Counted from the stretch's first letter, positions 25,721-34,800 are shown. The stretch: 64,000 nucleotides of DNA from Flavobacterium oncorhynchi (GCF_002217355.1 NZ_MUHA01000005.1:134612-198611), one strand, 5' to 3'. Program-made: numbers and translations. Notes: generated from the sequence alone by a model not told the origin.

Positions 25721-26070
25721 TCTTTTCCAATTAATTCTATTTCGTTTGTTCGTTTGGTTTTCTTTAAGTAAAATTTTGCCAGAAAATAATTTGCAATACT
25801 ATTTAAAGGAAGTATAATTAAAAGTTTAGTAATTCTTTGAGCATATTCATTTTCGATTCGTAATTTTGAAATAGCTATGTCAAGAGAAGATTCAAAAATA
25901 AAGAATGCAATGAAAACTAATGTAATAGTAATTATACAGCTAAAGAAAAATATAATTTTTAATTTAAAATGGTTGCCGTCTGAATTCTTCAGTTTTCTTG
26001 AAAACATAATATTTGATACTATGAATACCAATAAAAGTAAAACTAGAAAAACAGCACCTAATTCGTCCAT
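25717..26070 (-). CDS. Small membrane protein of unknown function
   Basis: A 117-residue protein with three predicted helices (about residues 4-20, 38-60 and 82-100) and a charged C-terminus (KKTKRTNEIELIGKE). I do not recognise the family. It overlaps the upstream CCA-adding-type gene by one base and the downstream heme A synthase gene by four, so it is translationally coupled to both. A role in heme or cytochrome assembly is only suggested by the neighbour. Confidence 0.7.
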   Translation of the reverse strand: MDELGAVFLVLLLLVFIVSNIMFSRKLKNSDGNHFKLKIIFFFSCIITITLVFIAFFIFESSLDIAISKLRIENEYAQRITKLLIILPLNSIANYFLAKFYLKKTKRTNEIELIGKE

Positions 26071-27536
26071 TATTTTTTAAGCGTTAGATTTAACTTTGAT
26101 GCTCTTTTAATTACAAAATCATAAGCCGCCTGATATTCGTTTGGTATATCGCCTTCTAAAATTGCTTCTTTCACAGCTTCTTTCAAAACTCCAATTTCAC
26201 GTGAAGGTTTTAAATCGAACATTTCCATAATTTCCTCGCCAGAAATTGGGGGTTGAAAATTACGAACATGATCGCGCTCTTCCACTTCTACAATTTTCTT
26301 GCGAACGATTTCAAAGTTTTTATGATATTTCTTGAATTTCGATGGATTTTTGGTTGTAATATCAGCCTCACATAAAGTCATTAAATTTTCGACATCTTCG
26401 CCGGCGTCAAAAACCAAACGACGAACTGCACTGTCGGTAACAATATCCTGCGCCAAAACAATTGGACGCGAACTCATAATAACCATTTTTTGAACAAATT
26501 TCATTTTATGGTTCAAAGGCATGTGCAGGCGTTCGAAGATATTCTTCGCCATTTTTCCGCCCAAAAACTCATGTCCATGAAAAGTCCAGCCTTGCTTTTT
26601 GCTGAAACGTTTTGTTGGCGCTTTTCCAATATCATGTAATAATGCCGACCAGCGCAGCCAGACATCATCTGTATTTGGACAAATATTATCAACTACTTCA
26701 AGCGTATGATAAAAGTTGTTTTTATGTGTATGACCTTCTATTTCTTCAACCTGATTCAGCGCCGTTAGTTCAGGTAAAATCAAATCTAAAAGTCTCGTTT
26801 TGTATAAAAGTAAAAATCCAGTTGAAGGTTTATCTGTCGAAAGAATTTTATTCAATTCGTCAACAATTCTCTCACCCGAAATAATTTTAATACGATCAGC
26901 ATTTTTTGTAATTGCATTCAATGAATTTTCTTCAATCTCAAATTTCAATTGTGTAGCAAAACGAATTGCACGAAGCATTCGAAGCGGATCATCAGAATAA
27001 GTAATGTCTGGATCCAGTGGAGTTTTAATCGTTTTATTTTCTAAATCTTTCAAACCGTCAAAAGGGTCTAAAAGATCTCCAAAATTGTTTTCGTTTAAAG
27101 ATAAAGCCAATGCATTGATTGTAAAATCACGACGGTTTTGGTCATCCTGAAGCGTTCCGTTTTCTACAATTGGATTTCGGCTGTCAAAATTATAAGATTC
27201 TTTTCGAGCGCCGACAAATTCAATATCAGTATCTTCAAAACGTAACATTGCAGTTCCATAAGTTTTAAAAACCTGAACTTTTGGTTTGTTAGGAAGTAAT
27301 TCAGAAACTTTTAAAGCCAATTCGATTCCGCTGCCAACAGCTACAACATCAATATCTTTTTTAGAACCTCGATTTAAAAGTAAATCTCTAACAAAACCAC
27401 CAATAACATAACTGTCAACATTTAGTTCCTGAGAAGCTTTCGAGATAATATCGAAAATTTTATTTTGTAAAGCTGTTTTATAATTTGTTTGTATAGCCAC
27501 GAATTCACTAATTTTTGAATAAAAAAGACATTTCAA
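26070..27536 (-). CDS. cca: CCA tRNA nucleotidyltransferase / polyA-polymerase-family protein with HD domain
   Basis: A class II nucleotidyltransferase that adds or repairs the CCA end of tRNA. Visible are the GG/DxD active site in YVIGGFVRDLLL and KKDIDVVAVGSG, the RRDFTINAL motif, DPLRMLRAIRFA, and a C-terminal HD domain (LLHDIGKAPTKRF, H-D pair). The start is uncertain: the longest reading begins at the ATG 27536 (MKCLFYSK), while a GTG at 27500 begins closer to the conserved core. The first 15 codons overlap a copy of the CCACGAATTCAC repeat. Closely related enzymes only polyadenylate, so the exact activity is inferred. Confidence 0.9.
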   Translation of the reverse strand: MKCLFYSKISEFVAIQTNYKTALQNKIFDIISKASQELNVDSYVIGGFVRDLLLNRGSKKDIDVVAVGSGIELALKVSELLPNKPKVQVFKTYGTAMLRFEDTDIEFVGARKESYNFDSRNPIVENGTLQDDQNRRDFTINALALSLNENNFGDLLDPFDGLKDLENKTIKTPLDPDITYSDDPLRMLRAIRFATQLKFEIEENSLNAITKNADRIKIISGERIVDELNKILSTDKPSTGFLLLYKTRLLDLILPELTALNQVEEIEGHTHKNNFYHTLEVVDNICPNTDDVWLRWSALLHDIGKAPTKRFSKKQGWTFHGHEFLGGKMAKNIFERLHMPLNHKMKFVQKMVIMSSRPIVLAQDIVTDSAVRRLVFDAGEDVENLMTLCEADITTKNPSKFKKYHKNFEIVRKKIVEVEERDHVRNFQPPISGEEIMEMFDLKPSREIGVLKEAVKEAILEGDIPNEYQAAYDFVIKRASKLNLTLKK

Positions 27537-27559
27537 ATTTCTAAGAAATGAAACGTATG

Positions 27560-27591
27560 CAAATTTACAACATAGAAAATGCCTATTACAA
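27560..27591 (-). promoter_or_regulatory. Promoter of the cca operon (TTG-N21-TAAATTTG)
   Basis: The -7 box TAAATTTG (27560-27567, minus strand) has a TTG 21 bases upstream (27589-27591). It lies 23 bases from the ATG at 27536, so the first ATG would be included in the transcript. Confidence 0.6.
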
Positions 27592-27884
27592 TCTATCGCT
27601 CACTTTTTTGAACAATTTCACATTTTGCAGTGTCGATTTTTATGAATTGGGAAAGGTTTACCGCTAATTACACTAATTTCCACGAATTATTTTTCTTTTA
27701 CGCAGGTTGTGAAGATTTTTTGCCACAGATTAAAAAGATTTACGCAGATTTTTTTAATCCTTTTAATCCTGTAATCTGTGGCTCAAAAAAAAAACTTGGA
27801 AATTAGTGTAATTCGTGGCGAAAAAAAACTATACCCCAATAAAACAAATCAATTACAATTTCTAATTTTTAAAATTTCAATTTG

Positions 27885-27892
27885 TATTTTTG
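27885..27892 (+). promoter_or_regulatory. Promoter -7 box of yaaA (TATTTTTG)
   Basis: Perfect TAnnTTTG 20 bases before the ATG at 27913. It supports 27913 as the real start rather than the longer reading from 27778. Confidence 0.55.
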
Positions 27893-27912
27893 AATCATAC
27901 AAAAAAGCTCAC

Positions 27913-28671
27913 ATGAAAATTGTTATATCTCCAGCGAAATCACTGAATTTCGAAAAAGAATTACCAACATCTCAATATACAGAACCATCATTTTTAAAAG
28001 AAGCAAGAGTGGTTCATAAAGTTGTAAAACAAAAAAAGCCAGCTGAATTGTCTGAGTTAATGTCAATTTCAAGCAAACTTGCCGATTTAAACTGGAAACG
28101 AAATCAAGAATGGAAAACGCCTTTTACACCTGAAAATGCGCGTCCGGCAGTTTATACTTTTGACGGAGATGTTTACACAGGTTTAGACGCTTATACAATT
28201 CCATTAGAAAAACTTGAGGTGCTTCAAGATAAATTAAGAATCTTATCTGGACTTTACGGACTTTTAAAACCTCTTGATTTAATGCAGGCATATCGTTTAG
28301 AAATGGGAACAAAAATACCGGTTGGTGAGTATAAAAACCTTCATGAGTTTTGGAAACCTGTGGTTACAAAAGCTTTAAATAAAGAATTGAAAAAAGACGA
28401 ATTGTTCGTGAATTTAGCGAGTAATGAATACTTCTCTGCAGTTGATGTAAAAGCTTTGAAAGTTCCAGTAATTACACCAGATTTTAAAGATTATAAAGAT
28501 GGAAAATTAAAAATGATCAGTTTCTTTGCAAAAAAGGCAAGAGGTATGATGGTTCGCTACATTATTGATACGAATGCCGAAACTATCGAGGACTTGAAAG
28601 GCTTTAACTACGAAGGATATCAGTTTGATGCCAATCTTTCTAAAGGGAATCATTTGGTTTTTACAAGATAA
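27913..28671 (+). CDS. yaaA: Peroxide stress protein YaaA (DUF328)
   Basis: The start at 27913 gives MKIVISPAKSLNFEKELP, the usual N-terminus of this family, and a 252-residue protein of normal length; a longer reading would run through repeats. Other marks are DVYTGLDAYTIP, ILSGLYGLLKPLDLMQAYRLEMG, VNLASNEYFSAVD and SFFAKKARGMM. In Escherichia coli YaaA lowers free iron during peroxide stress and binds DNA. It is transcribed alone. Confidence 0.93.
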   Translation: MKIVISPAKSLNFEKELPTSQYTEPSFLKEARVVHKVVKQKKPAELSELMSISSKLADLNWKRNQEWKTPFTPENARPAVYTFDGDVYTGLDAYTIPLEKLEVLQDKLRILSGLYGLLKPLDLMQAYRLEMGTKIPVGEYKNLHEFWKPVVTKALNKELKKDELFVNLASNEYFSAVDVKALKVPVITPDFKDYKDGKLKMISFFAKKARGMMVRYIIDTNAETIEDLKGFNYEGYQFDANLSKGNHLVFTR

Positions 28672-28832
28672 CTTTTAAGGAGCTGAGGTTCTAAGATACT
28701 AAGGTTCTAGGGTTTTTTACCGCAAAGAACGCAATGATTTACGCAAGGTTCGCAAAGTTTTTATTACAAAGCTTTGCGAACTTTTTTTATGCTTTTATGA
28801 ATAAATTCTTTGCTCCTGATAGCTATTGGGAT
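28672..28832. repeat. Dispersed repeats after yaaA
   Basis: Three families in a row: a CTAAGGTTCTAG copy (28677-28712), a CCGCAAAGAACGCAA copy with an inverted pair GTTCGCAAAG / CTTTGCGAAC (about 28748-28790), and a decayed GATAGCTATTGGG palindrome (28813-28832). A relative of the second is at 37260-37320. Confidence 0.55.
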
Positions 28833-28853
28833 TGCAGTAAAATAAAAAAAAAT

Positions 28854-28887
28854 AAACGCCGAATTCTAAATGATGAATTCGGCGTTT
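28854..28887 (-). terminator. Terminator of the efflux operon
   Basis: Perfect 13-base arms, AAACGCCGAATTC and GAATTCGGCGTTT, around eight bases; the minus strand continues ATTTTTTTTT. It lies 25 bases after the MFS stop. Confidence 0.85.
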
Positions 28888-28911
28888 CTGCGTATTATAA
28901 AATTATTATTA

Positions 28912-30501
28912 TTAATGCATTGCGTCGGCTGCACTAATTTTGTTCTTCCCTTTTTTGATAAAGAGAATAATCGGTATGCAACATAAAAACATGATTCCAA
29001 GATACAGGAAAATATCCATGTAAGCCATTACAGTACTTTGCTTCATTACTGAATACTCTATAGCTTGATACGCTTTCTTTAAAGCAACATCTGCGCTGTA
29101 TCCTTTTGCCATAAAAGCGTGCTGCATTCCTGTAATACGTTGTTGGACATCATATTTTGCAGGATCTAAATTGTTAATTAGATCTACTCTGTGTGTCTGA
29201 CTAAAACGTGTGATGAAAGTGGTAATAATCGCAATACCAAAAGATCCACCCAATTGACGCATCATTCCAGTAAATGCCGCCCCTTCACCAATATGTTTTC
29301 CTTTTAAAGTCGAAAGTGAAAGTGTTGTAATAGGAACGAAAAGTAATCCTAAACCAATTCCTCTTAAAATTAAAGGCCAGTACATATGTTCAACACCCGT
29401 GTCTGGAGTCATACGGCTGTACATCATAAAGGTAAACAAGAAGAAAATAAAGAATCCAACTCCCACCATATAACCTTGTGGTACACCTTTCTGAATCATA
29501 TTACCCACAAATGGCATCATTAGCGCCGTGGTAATAGATCCAGGAATTAATAATAATCCTGCATCAGTTGCTGTCCATCCTAAAATCGACTGCGTGTAAA
29601 TTGGGATAATTAAAGTTGAACCGTATAAACCGAAACCAAGAATAAAACACATTACAGTTCCAATTCTTAAATTTCCATCTTTTAAAACACTTAAGTTTAC
29701 GATTGGATATTTATAGGTTAGCTCTCTCCAAATAAATAATATTAATCCAAGAACCGTAACAACACTTAAAGTTACAATAAGTGGATCATTAAACCAGTCA
29801 TCTTGCTGTCCGTGTTCAAGTACAAATTGTAAAGAACCAATAAAGGCACTCAACAAAATAATTCCCCACCAGTCAACCTGATTGGCTTTCAATTTTTCGC
29901 CATATTTTGGACTTCTCACAAAAGTTATAGCCAAAATAGTAGCGATAATCCCTAATGGAATATTGATATAGAAAATATAAGGCCAAGAATAATTATCTAC
30001 CAAATAACCTCCCAAAGGCGGTCCAAGAGTAGGTCCAACAATTACACCCATTCCGTATATAGCCTGTGCCATTCCACGTTTTGCAACTGGATAACTTTCG
30101 GTAATAATCGTTTGGGCTGTTACTAGTAATGCTCCTCCACCCATACCTTGTACGAATCGGAAAGCTACAAGTTCCCAAATATTCGTGGCATTACCACACA
30201 AAAAAGAACAGACCGTAAATATTATAATGGAAGCCACAAAATAATTACGTCTTCCAAATTGCTGTGATAGCCAGCTTGTCATCGGTATTACAATAACATT
30301 CGCAATTGCGTATGCTGTAATTACCCATGCCACATCAGTCAAGGTAGCACCAAGACTTCCGCGCATGTCTGTCAGCGCTACGTTTACAATCGTCGTATCA
30401 ACAATTTCCAACAGTGCACAAAGTACTGCCGTAATCGTAATGATAACACGTCTATAACCGTATTCTACTAAATCGTCGTCTGCTTGTACTGCTCCTGCCA
30501 T
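28912..30501 (-). CDS. Drug efflux MFS permease, DHA2 (EmrB/QacA) family
   Basis: A 529-residue, 14-helix proton antiporter. Family marks are LLEIVDTTIVNVAL (motif D1, first helix), WLSQQFGRRNYF (motif A variant), RFVQGMGGGALL (motif B) and GPTLGPPLGGYLVDN (motif C). The start lies three bases after the HlyD gene stop. With the HlyD-type adaptor and TolC-like protein of the same operon it should make a complete tripartite pump across both membranes. The drug range is unknown. Confidence 0.93.
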   Translation of the reverse strand: MAGAVQADDDLVEYGYRRVIITITAVLCALLEIVDTTIVNVALTDMRGSLGATLTDVAWVITAYAIANVIVIPMTSWLSQQFGRRNYFVASIIIFTVCSFLCGNATNIWELVAFRFVQGMGGGALLVTAQTIITESYPVAKRGMAQAIYGMGVIVGPTLGPPLGGYLVDNYSWPYIFYINIPLGIIATILAITFVRSPKYGEKLKANQVDWWGIILLSAFIGSLQFVLEHGQQDDWFNDPLIVTLSVVTVLGLILFIWRELTYKYPIVNLSVLKDGNLRIGTVMCFILGFGLYGSTLIIPIYTQSILGWTATDAGLLLIPGSITTALMMPFVGNMIQKGVPQGYMVGVGFFIFFLFTFMMYSRMTPDTGVEHMYWPLILRGIGLGLLFVPITTLSLSTLKGKHIGEGAAFTGMMRQLGGSFGIAIITTFITRFSQTHRVDLINNLDPAKYDVQQRITGMQHAFMAKGYSADVALKKAYQAIEYSVMKQSTVMAYMDIFLYLGIMFLCCIPIILFIKKGKNKISAADAMH

Positions 30502-30504
30502 GTT

Positions 30505-31584
30505 TTATTTTAAATGTACGTCTACGTCAACATTCATTCCTGGTCTTAAAAGTTTTACTTTTTCAGGATCGTTTGATTCATCTAAACTAATTTTTACTGG
30601 TAATCTCTGAATTGTTTTTACGAAGTTTCCTGTAGCATTATCAGGAGGTAATAATGAAAAACGAGATCCTGTCGCAGGAGAGAATGAAGTTACTGTACCT
30701 TTAAACTCATAGTTAGGGTAAGCATCAACTTTTAAACTTACTTTTTGACCTACAATCATTTTGTTTAATTGTGTTTCTTTAAAGTTTGCTACAACCCAAG
30801 CTTCGTTATTATTGATGATGTAAAACAAAGATTGTCCAGGTTGTACCAATTGTCCTGGTTGAATATCAACTTTCGAAACTTGACCGTCAATTGCAGCAGT
30901 AACTACTGTATAAGAAAGGTTCAAATGAGCAACATCGAGCATCGTTTTTGCTTTTTTGATGTTTGCAGCAGCAACTTCTGTTTGTTTATCAGAAGCTTTA
31001 GATTTAGATTCAATTACCGATTTTTGGTAAGAACTTGCTCTTTGTTGTTGTTGTAAAACACGTACTTGATTTTCTGCTTCTTCCTTTGCAGTCAAAGCTT
31101 GCTCATATTGTTGTTTTGTAATCGTATGTGTTTTATACAAATTATTATAACGGTTATAATCGTTTGTAAGTTGTCTCAATCTAATTTTTGCGCTTTCGAT
31201 AGAACCGCTAGCCGATTTCATATTTGCATCAGAAACAGAAATACTTGCATATGCACTTCCAATATCAGCTTTTGCAGCTTCGTATTGTCCTTCAGCTCCT
31301 AACAAAGCAGCGTTTGCTTCGTCAATTTTTAATTGATAGTCTCTCTTATCGATAGTAAATAAAGTATCTCCTTTTTTTACATAATCATTATCTTTCACAT
31401 AAACTTTACTGATATATCCTGAAACTCTCGGAATAATCGGGTTCATTTTTTTCTCGATTTGAGCATCATCCGTTTCTTCGTGAGCTTGTGAGTGAATATA
31501 TTTTGATATTCCATACGTTCCGCCCACTAAAACCAATACGGTTAGTATGATGATGAATTTTTTATTTGTCTTTTTCTTTTCCAT
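30505..31584 (-). CDS. HlyD/EmrA-type membrane-fusion protein
   Basis: A 359-residue periplasmic adaptor with one N-terminal helix (KFIIILTVLVLVGGTYGISKY), biotinyl-lipoyl-like halves (VKKGDTLFTIDKRDYQLKID; VDIQPGQLVQPGQSLFYI) and a long alpha-hairpin rich in Ala, Glu and Gln (about residues 90-205) that meets the outer-membrane protein. The C-terminal RLPVKISLDE...LRPGMNVDVDV stretch is typical of EmrA. It connects the MFS permease to the TolC-like channel. Confidence 0.93.
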   Translation of the reverse strand: MEKKKTNKKFIIILTVLVLVGGTYGISKYIHSQAHEETDDAQIEKKMNPIIPRVSGYISKVYVKDNDYVKKGDTLFTIDKRDYQLKIDEANAALLGAEGQYEAAKADIGSAYASISVSDANMKSASGSIESAKIRLRQLTNDYNRYNNLYKTHTITKQQYEQALTAKEEAENQVRVLQQQQRASSYQKSVIESKSKASDKQTEVAAANIKKAKTMLDVAHLNLSYTVVTAAIDGQVSKVDIQPGQLVQPGQSLFYIINNNEAWVVANFKETQLNKMIVGQKVSLKVDAYPNYEFKGTVTSFSPATGSRFSLLPPDNATGNFVKTIQRLPVKISLDESNDPEKVKLLRPGMNVDVDVHLK

Positions 31585-31596
31585 GAGAGCTGTCGA

Positions 31597-32916
31597 TTAT
31601 ATTTTAGAAAGATTGAATGATTGTGATAATTGTCCTGATACTGAAAGTAATTCGTAATATTTTTGAATAATTGCCGCTTTAGAAACAGCAGTATTTATTT
31701 TGGCACTTAATTGTTCAACATCTGCTTCAACCAAATCATTAGTATCAGCCAAACCATTGTCGAACTTGTCTTTTACAAGTCTGTAATTTTCCGCAGCCTG
31801 CTGTAATGCTTCATTATAAACAACACTTTGATTAATGGCTAAATCATAATCTTCGATAGATTTTTGAACCTCTACCTTAATACGATCCGTCATAATAGCT
31901 TCAGTGTTTTTTACTTCTAGAGCTCTGCTTTCAGCTTCTTTAACGTGCGCGCTGTTTTTTAAGATTCCTGATAAATCATACGATAAACCTAAACCAAAGT
32001 TCATAGCATATTTTACCGTTACTATATCTTTAAGATCAAAAGCGGTGTAACCTCCAAGTAAAGAAATAGAAGGATAATACCCAGCTTTTGCTACTTTAAT
32101 ACTTGCTTCAGAAGCTTTTTGCTGTAAGCGAACAGCCTCAAGATCTTTTCTGCTCTCCAAAGCAATTGCATCAGATGTTGGTGCATTGTTTGTTTTTAAA
32201 TTAAAGAAATCATCCTCATTAACTTGAAGTTTTGTTTCAGGAGCTAATTTCAATAAAGTAGTGAGATAAAAATTGATGTTGTTTAAGTTGTTCGTAGCTT
32301 CATCAATAGATAATTGTGTTTTTGAAACTAATAACTGTGCTTTCAACAAATCGTTTCTCGGAATAATTCCGTTTTTCTCCAATTCTATAAAATCAGTAAC
32401 ACGCTGTTTAGCACTTTTTTGATTCTCATTTAAAACATCGAGTGTTTTTTGAGCTTTGTATAGTGCCGTATAATAAGTGATTACTCTTAATGCAACATCT
32501 TCTTTAGTTTTTGCTGCATTGGCAGTTTCCGCTTCATACAAGTTATCGTAAGCATCAATACTGCTTTGAATTTTGAATCCTGCAAAAATAGGTAAACTCA
32601 AATTTGCCATTCCAAGCATTGCACGATCAGGAGATGCTAAAGAAGCACTTTTATCCTGATTAGGCATTTCAATAGATGCTTTTGTAAGACGCTGATATTG
32701 ACCAGAAACTTTTAAATCAGGATATTGATTGTTTTTTACGGCTGTAAGCTCGTGTTTTTTTGTGTTTACCTTAGTATTGGCAAGCGTAACTTCGTTGCTT
32801 TTTTCCCAAGCCATTTTTACGGCTTCGTCTAAGGTTAAACTTGTTTTTTCTTGTGCTTCTATTGCAGATATTCCGATAAAGAATACTCCAAAGAGCATTA
32901 ATTGACTAATTTTCAT
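31597..32916 (-). CDS. TolC-family outer-membrane channel
   Basis: Start set at the ATG 32916 (MKISQLMLFGVFFIG), not the TTG six bases earlier. The 439-residue protein has a signal peptide ending ...ISAIEAQ and two OEP repeats, each with long amphipathic helices (LTLDEAVKMAWEKSNEVTLA at the first; SRKDLEAVRLQQKASEASIKV and NGLADTNDLVEADVEQLSAK at the second). It is the outer-membrane duct of the pump and ends 12 bases before the HlyD-type start. Confidence 0.92.
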   Translation of the reverse strand: MKISQLMLFGVFFIGISAIEAQEKTSLTLDEAVKMAWEKSNEVTLANTKVNTKKHELTAVKNNQYPDLKVSGQYQRLTKASIEMPNQDKSASLASPDRAMLGMANLSLPIFAGFKIQSSIDAYDNLYEAETANAAKTKEDVALRVITYYTALYKAQKTLDVLNENQKSAKQRVTDFIELEKNGIIPRNDLLKAQLLVSKTQLSIDEATNNLNNINFYLTTLLKLAPETKLQVNEDDFFNLKTNNAPTSDAIALESRKDLEAVRLQQKASEASIKVAKAGYYPSISLLGGYTAFDLKDIVTVKYAMNFGLGLSYDLSGILKNSAHVKEAESRALEVKNTEAIMTDRIKVEVQKSIEDYDLAINQSVVYNEALQQAAENYRLVKDKFDNGLADTNDLVEADVEQLSAKINTAVSKAAIIQKYYELLSVSGQLSQSFNLSKI

Positions 32917-33535
32917 AAACAAGTAGCGCTTTTATAGTTTGTTGAATGTGCTTTGTGAGACTGGTTTTAATGTAATCATTGTACAATGCTTCTGTATTTA
33001 AGTTCAGTAACTCTACGAAGAAAGGTTTATTCATATGAAAGTGAAAATACGTTCCTATGATAGTTGGCGTAATTAGCGGAATGATTACATCTTTTCTAAA
33101 AACACCTTTTTCCTGACCTTGAGTAATAATACTCTCAACAGATTTTAGATTCCCTTTTTTTAATTCTGTAAATGCAATAAAACTTTTTTCTCTTTTTTTT
33201 GCGTTAATTTCAAAATGTAAAACTCTGAAAATCCCTTTGTTACAACTGATTCTGTTAATGTAAATTTCGATTAATTTATTGACTTTTTCAATCGGTTCCA
33301 GATTTTCTTGTAATAAATTTTCGAGTTGTAATTTTAAATCCGAAGTTTTGTAAATAATTAAAGATTCCAGTAATCTTTCCTTGGAGCCAAAATAATACGA
33401 AATCATGGCAATGTTGATTTTTGCTTCTTTCGAAATATCCCGTATTGACGTCCCTTCAAATCCTTTTTCAGAAAACAACCTTTCGGCAACGTTTAGAATC
33501 TGAATTTTTTTATCGTTTAGTTCGATGTGTGACAT
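32906..33535 (-). CDS. TetR-family repressor of the efflux operon
   Basis: Start set at 33535 (MSHIELNDKKIQILNVAERL), after the tandem operators; the longer reading would begin inside them. The 209-residue protein has an N-terminal TetR helix-turn-helix (EKGFEGTSIRDISKEAKINIAMISYYFGSKE, about residues 26-56 in pieces) and a ligand-binding C-terminal domain. It overlaps the TolC gene by 11 bases, so it is the first gene of the pump operon and probably represses itself and the pump. Confidence 0.92.
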   Translation of the reverse strand: MSHIELNDKKIQILNVAERLFSEKGFEGTSIRDISKEAKINIAMISYYFGSKERLLESLIIYKTSDLKLQLENLLQENLEPIEKVNKLIEIYINRISCNKGIFRVLHFEINAKKREKSFIAFTELKKGNLKSVESIITQGQEKGVFRKDVIIPLITPTIIGTYFHFHMNKPFFVELLNLNTEALYNDYIKTSLTKHIQQTIKALLVYEN

Positions 33536-33556
33536 GATGTTGTTTCTAATCGAATA

Positions 33557-33564
33557 CAAAATTA
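33557..33564 (-). promoter_or_regulatory. Promoter -7 box of the efflux operon (TAATTTTG)
   Basis: Perfect TAnnTTTG on the minus strand, 21 bases before the TetR start. Its upstream edge overlaps the first operator. Confidence 0.6.
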
Positions 33565-33594
33565 AACACTTGTTTAAATTAAACACTTGTTTAA
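33562..33594. promoter_or_regulatory. Two tandem TetR operators (TTAAACACTTGTTTAA)
   Basis: Two identical 16-base palindromes at 33562-33577 and 33579-33594, arms TTAAACA/TGTTTAA, one base apart, so the period is 17 bases. They overlap the -7 box. Position and symmetry fit autorepression by the TetR protein. Confidence 0.8.
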
Positions 33595-33647
33595 TTTTAT
33601 TTTAACATAATATTAACATAAAATGATTTTGTAATTTAGTGCAAAAA

Positions 33648-33676
33648 AAAGCTGAAACACCAAGTGTTTCAGCTTT
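33648..33676 (-). terminator. Terminator after trpA
   Basis: Arms AAAGCTGAAACAC and GTGTTTCAGCTTT around CAA; the minus strand continues with T8. It is 139 bases after the trpA stop, with a repeat in between. Confidence 0.75.
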
Positions 33677-33687
33677 ATAGCTCTGTT

Positions 33688-33793
33688 TTGTCATTTCGAC
33701 GAAGGAGAAATCTTCACAAGCAGCTCCGCAATCAAAAGCTTTAATCTTTGTCGATTTTGCAACGGAGATTCTTCGTCCCTCAGAATGACAAAC
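33688..33793. repeat. Dispersed inverted repeat, TTTGTCATTTCGAC family
   Basis: An imperfect inverted pair: TTTGTCATTTCGACGAAGGA on the left and GAGATTCTTCGTCCCTCAGAATGACAAA in the complement on the right. It is a decayed relative of the perfect element at 53165-53268. Confidence 0.6.
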
Positions 33794-33814
33794 TATATGT
33801 TTATTGTATACAAT

Positions 33815-34576
33815 TTATCGAATTTCTCCAACAAATTCTGCAATTTTCCCACTTCCATTTTCACTCAAATGTTTGATAAAAGCACTTCCAATGATAGCAC
33901 CTTTTGCATATTTAGTAGCTTGATTGAAAGTTTCTTTATTCGAAATTCCAAAACCCACGATTTGCGGGTTTTTCAAATTCATGTTTGCAATTCTTTCAAA
34001 ATAACTTTCCTGAACATTTCCAAAACCAGATTGAGAACCTGTAACGCTTGCAGAACTTACCATGTAAATAAATCCGTTTGAAACGCTGTCGATAAAACGA
34101 ATACGTTCTTCCGAAGTTTGTGGTGTAATCAAGAATACGTTAAGCAATCCGTATTTTTCGAAAATTGCTTTGTATTCATCAGCATAAACATCAACAGGTA
34201 AATCTGGAATAATTAATCCGTCAATTCCAATTTCAGCACATTTTTTGCAAAAAGCTTCAACGCCGTATTGCAGCATCGGATTAAAATATCCCATAATAAT
34301 CAACGGAATTTTTACGCTTTCGCGGATGTTTTGCAACTGATCGAAAAGAATTTGAGTTGTCATTCCGTTATGAAGCGCGGTTGTAGAACTTGCCTGAATC
34401 GTTGGTCCGTCTGCCAAAGGATCGCTAAAGGGCAATCCAATTTCGATTAAGTCAACGCCGTTTTTTTCTAAATCTTGAATAATCTGCACGGTATCATTTA
34501 AACTTGGATATCCAGCAGAAAAATAGATCGAAAGGATCTTTTTATCTTCTTTTAATTTTTGAGTTATTCTGTTCAT
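33815..34576 (-). CDS. trpA: Tryptophan synthase alpha chain
   Basis: A 253-residue TIM barrel that splits indole-3-glycerol phosphate into indole and glyceraldehyde 3-phosphate. The catalytic Glu45 and Asp56 are in VDLIEIGLPFSDPLADGP; YFNPMLQYG and GFGISNKETF (phosphate site) are also present. It is the last trp gene, but 838 bases separate it from trpB, taken up by a cyclotransferase-like gene, a nitrilase remnant and repeats. Whether it shares the operon transcript is therefore uncertain. Confidence 0.95.
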   Translation of the reverse strand: MNRITQKLKEDKKILSIYFSAGYPSLNDTVQIIQDLEKNGVDLIEIGLPFSDPLADGPTIQASSTTALHNGMTTQILFDQLQNIRESVKIPLIIMGYFNPMLQYGVEAFCKKCAEIGIDGLIIPDLPVDVYADEYKAIFEKYGLLNVFLITPQTSEERIRFIDSVSNGFIYMVSSASVTGSQSGFGNVQESYFERIANMNLKNPQIVGFGISNKETFNQATKYAKGAIIGSAFIKHLSENGSGKIAEFVGEIR

Positions 34577-34599
34577 TTTAATATCTTTTATTTCTTATG

Positions 34600-34800
34600 C
34601 AAGGTTTTCAGAACCTTGTAGGTATGTTAAGTTTTGTTCTGCCACAGATTAAAGGATTTTCACTGATTACTGTTGTAAATTATTTCACGCAGATTTAAAT
34701 TGATTTAAGCAGATTAGGACAGATTTTTTTTAATATTACCAATAAAATCTGCTAAATCAGCGTGTAAAATCTTTTTAAATTTGTGTAATCTGCGGCATAT
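34600..34800. repeat. Dispersed repeats upstream of trpA
   Basis: A short hairpin CAAGGTT / AACCTTG (34600-34618) is followed by an inverted pair of the GCCACAGATTAAAGGATT family (34641-34668 and 34776-34797). Together with the adjoining gene remnant they fill the gene-free part of the gap between trpA and the cyclotransferase-like gene. Confidence 0.55.

Larger units (their letters stand above)
27537..27912. other. Gene-free stretch with nested inverted repeats and two promoters
   Basis: Two inverted pairs are nested here: an outer pair built on AATTACACTAATTTCCACGAATT / GGAAATTAGTGTAATTCGTGG in part (about 27665-27690 and 27797-27820) and an inner pair GCCACAGATTAAAAAGATT / AATCCTGTAATCTGTGGC (about 27722-27741 and 27764-27782). 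Both belong to families present elsewhere in the window. Promoters for both flanking genes lie at the edges. Confidence 0.6.

Noticed and set aside
27778..27912. Longer N-terminus for yaaA
   Set aside because: The extra 45 codons run through inverted repeats, and a -7 box at 27885 lies within them. The family start MKIVISPAKSLNF is at 27913.
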